From Chryseobacterium sp. ISL-6 (GTDB lineage: Bacteria > Bacteroidota > Bacteroidia > Flavobacteriales > Weeksellaceae): a stretch of 64,000 nt of DNA. Location: positions 248,001-312,000 of the forward strand of contig NZ_JAGGPT010000006.1 in the NCBI RefSeq assembly GCF_018613715.1, written 5' to 3'. The position numbers were made by a program, and so were the translations under genes. The notes under the pieces are model-generated. The model made no database searches. It saw only the letters and a list, made by a program, of their open reading frames with translations, and was not told the origin of the DNA. Shown one piece after another: positions 61,840-64,000 of the stretch (positions are counted from its first letter, which is position 1; each line of letters opens with the position of its first letter).

Positions 61840-63027
61840 CTAAGCAATAACTCCACTTCCTAAAAGTTCATCACCAATATACCAGGAAGCAAACTGTCCT
61901 TCAGCAATTGCAGATTGAGGCTCCTCAAATTCCATGTAAAATGCATTTTCAAATTGATAGATAATAGCTTTCTGAAGTGCCTGTCTGTAACGGAACCTAG
62001 CCATTACTTCCATGCTTTCTCCGTTCTTCAGTTTTAGATCCTCGCGAACCCAATGAAGTTCAGAATTATCAACCTTTAGAGCTTTTTTATGCAACCCTGG
62101 GAAACTATGTCCTTCTCCTACAAAGATGATATTGTTTTCCATATCTCTGGACACGATAAAACAACTTTCTTTATGCCCACCTATTCCTAAGCCTTTGCTT
62201 TGTCCGATCGTGAAAAATTGAGCACCTTGATGCTTTCCAATTACTTTTCCATCAGATTTTTTATAGTTGATCTTTTGAGCTAAGTAGTCTAATTCTTCTT
62301 CTTTAGAAGAAAACCCGGGTTTTTCTTGTGAGAATAAAGGAGAATCACTGAAAATTTCCACAATTTCACCCTCATTAGGCTTTAATTGTTGTTGTAAAAA
62401 TTGAGGTAAACTTACTTTTCCAATAAAACATAATCCCTGAGAATCTTTTTTATCAGCAGTTACCAAACCAATTTCTTTTGCAATTTCTCTAACCTCAGGT
62501 TTTGTAAGTTCACCAATTGGGAATAATGCTTTAGATAATTGATCCTGATTCAGCTGGCAAAGAAAATAAGACTGGTCTTTATTGTTATCTTTTCCTGCTA
62601 AAAGATGAAAAATTTCTTTTCCGTTTTCATCAAAAGTTGAATTTACTCTTGCATAATGACCTGTTGCAACTTTATCAGCACCTAAAGACATTGCTGTTTT
62701 CATAAAAACATCAAACTTAACCTCCCTGTTGCATAAAACATCTGGGTTCGGAGTTCTTCCCTTTTCATACTCTGCAAACATATAGTCTACAATACGCTCC
62801 TTATAAAGTTCACTCATATCAATAACCTGGAAAGGGATTCCAAGTTTTTGAGCTACCATTAATGCATCATTACTGTCCTCTATCCAAGGGCATTCATCTT
62901 CTAGAGTTACGGATGCATCATTCCAGTTCCTCATAAACAAAGCCACTACTTCATGACCTTGCTGTTGCAGCAAATATGCTGTAACACTGGAATCTACACC
63001 TCCCGACAATCCTACAACTACTTTCAT
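61840..63027 (-). CDS. mnmA: tRNA-specific 2-thiouridylase MnmA
   Basis: 395 residues. PP-loop ATP-binding motif [15 protein letters not shown] (residues 6-20), the nucleophile Cys in [11 protein letters not shown], the second catalytic Cys in [11 protein letters not shown], and the [23 protein letters not shown] segments of the family. It inserts sulfur at the C2 position of the wobble uridine of tRNA(Lys/Glu/Gln), working with the MnmG modification also encoded here. A TAATTTTG -7-like element lies 41 bases upstream. Confidence 0.97.
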   Translation of the reverse strand: MKVVVGLSGGVDSSVTAYLLQQQGHEVVALFMRNWNDASVTLEDECPWIEDSNDALMVAQKLGIPFQVIDMSELYKERIVDYMFAEYEKGRTPNPDVLCNREVKFDVFMKTAMSLGADKVATGHYARVNSTFDENGKEIFHLLAGKDNNKDQSYFLCQLNQDQLSKALFPIGELTKPEVREIAKEIGLVTADKKDSQGLCFIGKVSLPQFLQQQLKPNEGEIVEIFSDSPLFSQEKPGFSSKEEELDYLAQKINYKKSDGKVIGKHQGAQFFTIGQSKGLGIGGHKESCFIVSRDMENNIIFVGEGHSFPGLHKKALKVDNSELHWVREDLKLKNGESMEVMARFRYRQALQKAIIYQFENAFYMEFEEPQSAIAEGQFASWYIGDELLGSGVIA

Positions 63028-63067
63028 AATATTTTTGATAGAGTTTTTATCTCTATCTTAACGGGTG

Positions 63068-63075
63068 CAAAATTA
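63068..63075 (-). promoter_or_regulatory. -7 promoter element of mnmA
   Basis: TAATTTTG (TAnnTTTG) on the minus strand, 41 bases before the mnmA ATG. Confidence 0.4.
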
Positions 63076-63220
63076 CAACAATCCTTTTCGCAAAAAAAGT
63101 TATAATTTTAAACATTGATAAAAACGATAGTATATGAAATCACGGTGTGCCAGATTAAATACAAGCACCTATCAAGATAAGTGATTCCATGTGATCATTA
63201 AAACAATTAATTATCCGCAT

Positions 63221-63751
63221 ATGAAAAAAATAATTATTCCATTGATGTTGATGTTTTCACTATCAGTCTATTCCCAGGTTTCGGTAGGAACTCCTTCAGT
63301 AGCAGAAAGTAACCGATGGACTTTTGGTGGTGGTATTGGATTAGGCTTCGGCAGTAATAGTGCATTTTATCTACAGGCTTCTCCCAGAGTAGGCTACAGA
63401 CTTACTGAAGATCTTGAAGGTGGAGTTATAGGAAGTGTTTCCTGGCAGACTTCAGATTATTACAGATCAACAATGTTTGGAGTAGGACCTTTTGTCAATT
63501 ATTATTTTGCGAGGTCTTTTTATGTAGGGGCAAACCTGCAACATTATTTTATTGATTATAAAGATAAGTTTTACGATTTTAAAGATAACAGGGAAGAAAC
63601 AGCTCTTTATCTCGGTGGTGGATATATGCAGCGGATCGGAGGAAATTCTTTTATGCAGTTGGGACTGATGTATAATGTTTTATGGAAAGAGAATTCAAGT
63701 ATTTTTTCAAGTGGTTTAGTTCCTAATATTGGATTTGTTATAGGATTGTAA
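63221..63751 (+). CDS. Small outer-membrane beta-barrel protein
   Basis: 176 residues from ATG 63221 (MKKIIIPLMLMFSLSVYSQ signal); an earlier in-frame codon is rejected. The mature part is beta-rich with alternating aromatic strands (WTFGGGIGLGFGSNSAFYLQASPRVGYRLTEDLEGG, GVGPFVNYYFARSFYVGANLQHYFI, ETALYLGGGYMQRIGGNSFMQLGLMYNVLW) and ends in FVIGL, an outer-membrane-type terminus. An 8-stranded barrel like other small Bacteroidetes OMPs. Function unknown. Confidence 0.85.
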   Translation: MKKIIIPLMLMFSLSVYSQVSVGTPSVAESNRWTFGGGIGLGFGSNSAFYLQASPRVGYRLTEDLEGGVIGSVSWQTSDYYRSTMFGVGPFVNYYFARSFYVGANLQHYFIDYKDKFYDFKDNREETALYLGGGYMQRIGGNSFMQLGLMYNVLWKENSSIFSSGLVPNIGFVIGL

Positions 63752-63786
63752 TAACCTGATTAGAATTAAAACTAAAGATTATAAAA

Positions 63787-63821
63787 ACAAAAAGCACCGA
63801 ATTTTTCGGTGCTTTTTGTTT
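63787..63821. terminator. Bidirectional terminator
   Basis: Stem ACAAAAAGCACCGA / TCGGTGCTTTTTGT with an ATTTT loop, between the barrel gene and the convergent clpC-type gene. Confidence 0.92.
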
Positions 63822-63836
63822 TAACAAAATTATTTA

Positions 63837-64000
63837 TTATTGTGAAGACTTTTCAGTCGTCTTTTTTGTTTTATGAGCTTTACCGGTTAATCCGTCTTTA
63901 GCTTCATTAACATCCAAAATGATGGTTTCTCCCTCATTTAATTGTTTGTTTACCAACATTTCAGCTAATAAATCTTCAATGTATTTCTGGATTGCTCTCT
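63837..64000 (-). CDS. ClpC-type AAA+ ATPase, C-terminal end only
   Basis: The last 53 codons of a gene running off the right edge, with the stop at 63837-63839. The visible end RAIQKYIEDLLAEMLVNKQL is the C-terminal D2 small-domain motif (RAIQ-x-x-I-x-D/E-x-x-A/S) of Clp ATPases, followed by NEGETIILDVNEAKDGLTG and a Lys/Thr/Ser-rich tail. It most resembles ClpC. ClpC unfolds substrates for ClpP. The start and adaptor-binding domains are outside the window. Confidence 0.75.
   Translation of the reverse strand, partial: RAIQKYIEDLLAEMLVNKQLNEGETIILDVNEAKDGLTGKAHKTKKTTEKSSQ

Overview
The window looks like a chromosomal segment of a member of the Flavobacteriales, most likely Chryseobacterium or a close relative in the Weeksellaceae. 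This rests on a very AT-rich genome, TAnnTTTG-type -7 promoter elements, a SprE/PorW-type type IX secretion (T9SS) lipoprotein, a protein with a T9SS C-terminal sorting domain, a TonB receptor with an N-terminal carboxypeptidase-like domain, a MurF-Alr fusion, and the phylum-typical GYKD variant of the YbeY metal motif. No rRNA, tRNA, CRISPR array, prophage or insertion sequence was recognised. The genus call is from protein character, not from a search.

Layout. 1-4.2 kb: five minus-strand genes around NAD/ADP-ribose chemistry (NAD-kinase-like, SPFH, 2OG-Fe oxygenase, NADAR, NrtR-type Nudix regulator). A shared semi-palindrome (TTTGTGT...ACGCAAA type) lies before SPFH, NADAR (two copies) and NrtR, so it is probably an NrtR regulon. 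4.3-7 kb: a DUF1579 lipoprotein, a secreted protein with five 46-residue repeats plus a T9SS-sorted partner, and a small membrane protein. 7-14.3 kb: lepA, a GH92 mannosidase, an unknown secreted protein, and an ECF sigma/anti-sigma/Spy-like operon. 14.3-18.9 kb: DUF2520, KdsC-like phosphatase, Maf and SprE. 18.9-25.8 kb: tsaB, SDR, yraN, LD-carboxypeptidase, LysE, a small membrane protein, rnr and rpiB on the minus strand.

25.8-32 kb looks replication-origin proximal. A 550-base gene-free region between divergent rpiB and pgk holds three tandem DnaA-box-like 9-mers and a long imperfect inverted repeat. Two perfect 16-bp parS-type palindromes (TGTTTCACGTGAAACA) flank mnmG a few kb further on. 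32-38 kb: ybeY, a patatin/outer-membrane-barrel protein, murF-alr and tdk. 38-42.5 kb: an acidic repeat protein, rsmI, a WG-repeat protein and fabG. 42.5-47.5 kb: guaC; a compact operon of an Lgt-like membrane protein, a 78-residue membrane protein and a cysteine-rich radical SAM enzyme of the type that includes archaeal tetraether synthase; then GNAT-surE.

47.6-64 kb: a tail-specific protease, sodC, an AraC/GyrI-type regulator, a TonB receptor with a secreted helical protein, and a LytS-LytTR two-component locus. In that locus a small 2TM domain occurs fused to the kinase and again as three stand-alone proteins. A cluster follows whose first protein has a GRDP-like domain and a Gly/Cys-rich tail. 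Then come mnmA, a small outer-membrane barrel, and the C-terminal end of a ClpC-type ATPase cut by the window edge.

The strongest leads for something undescribed are the NrtR-operator NAD cluster, the Lgt-like/radical SAM operon, the 2TM array with the LytS/LytTR pair, and the parS/origin region.
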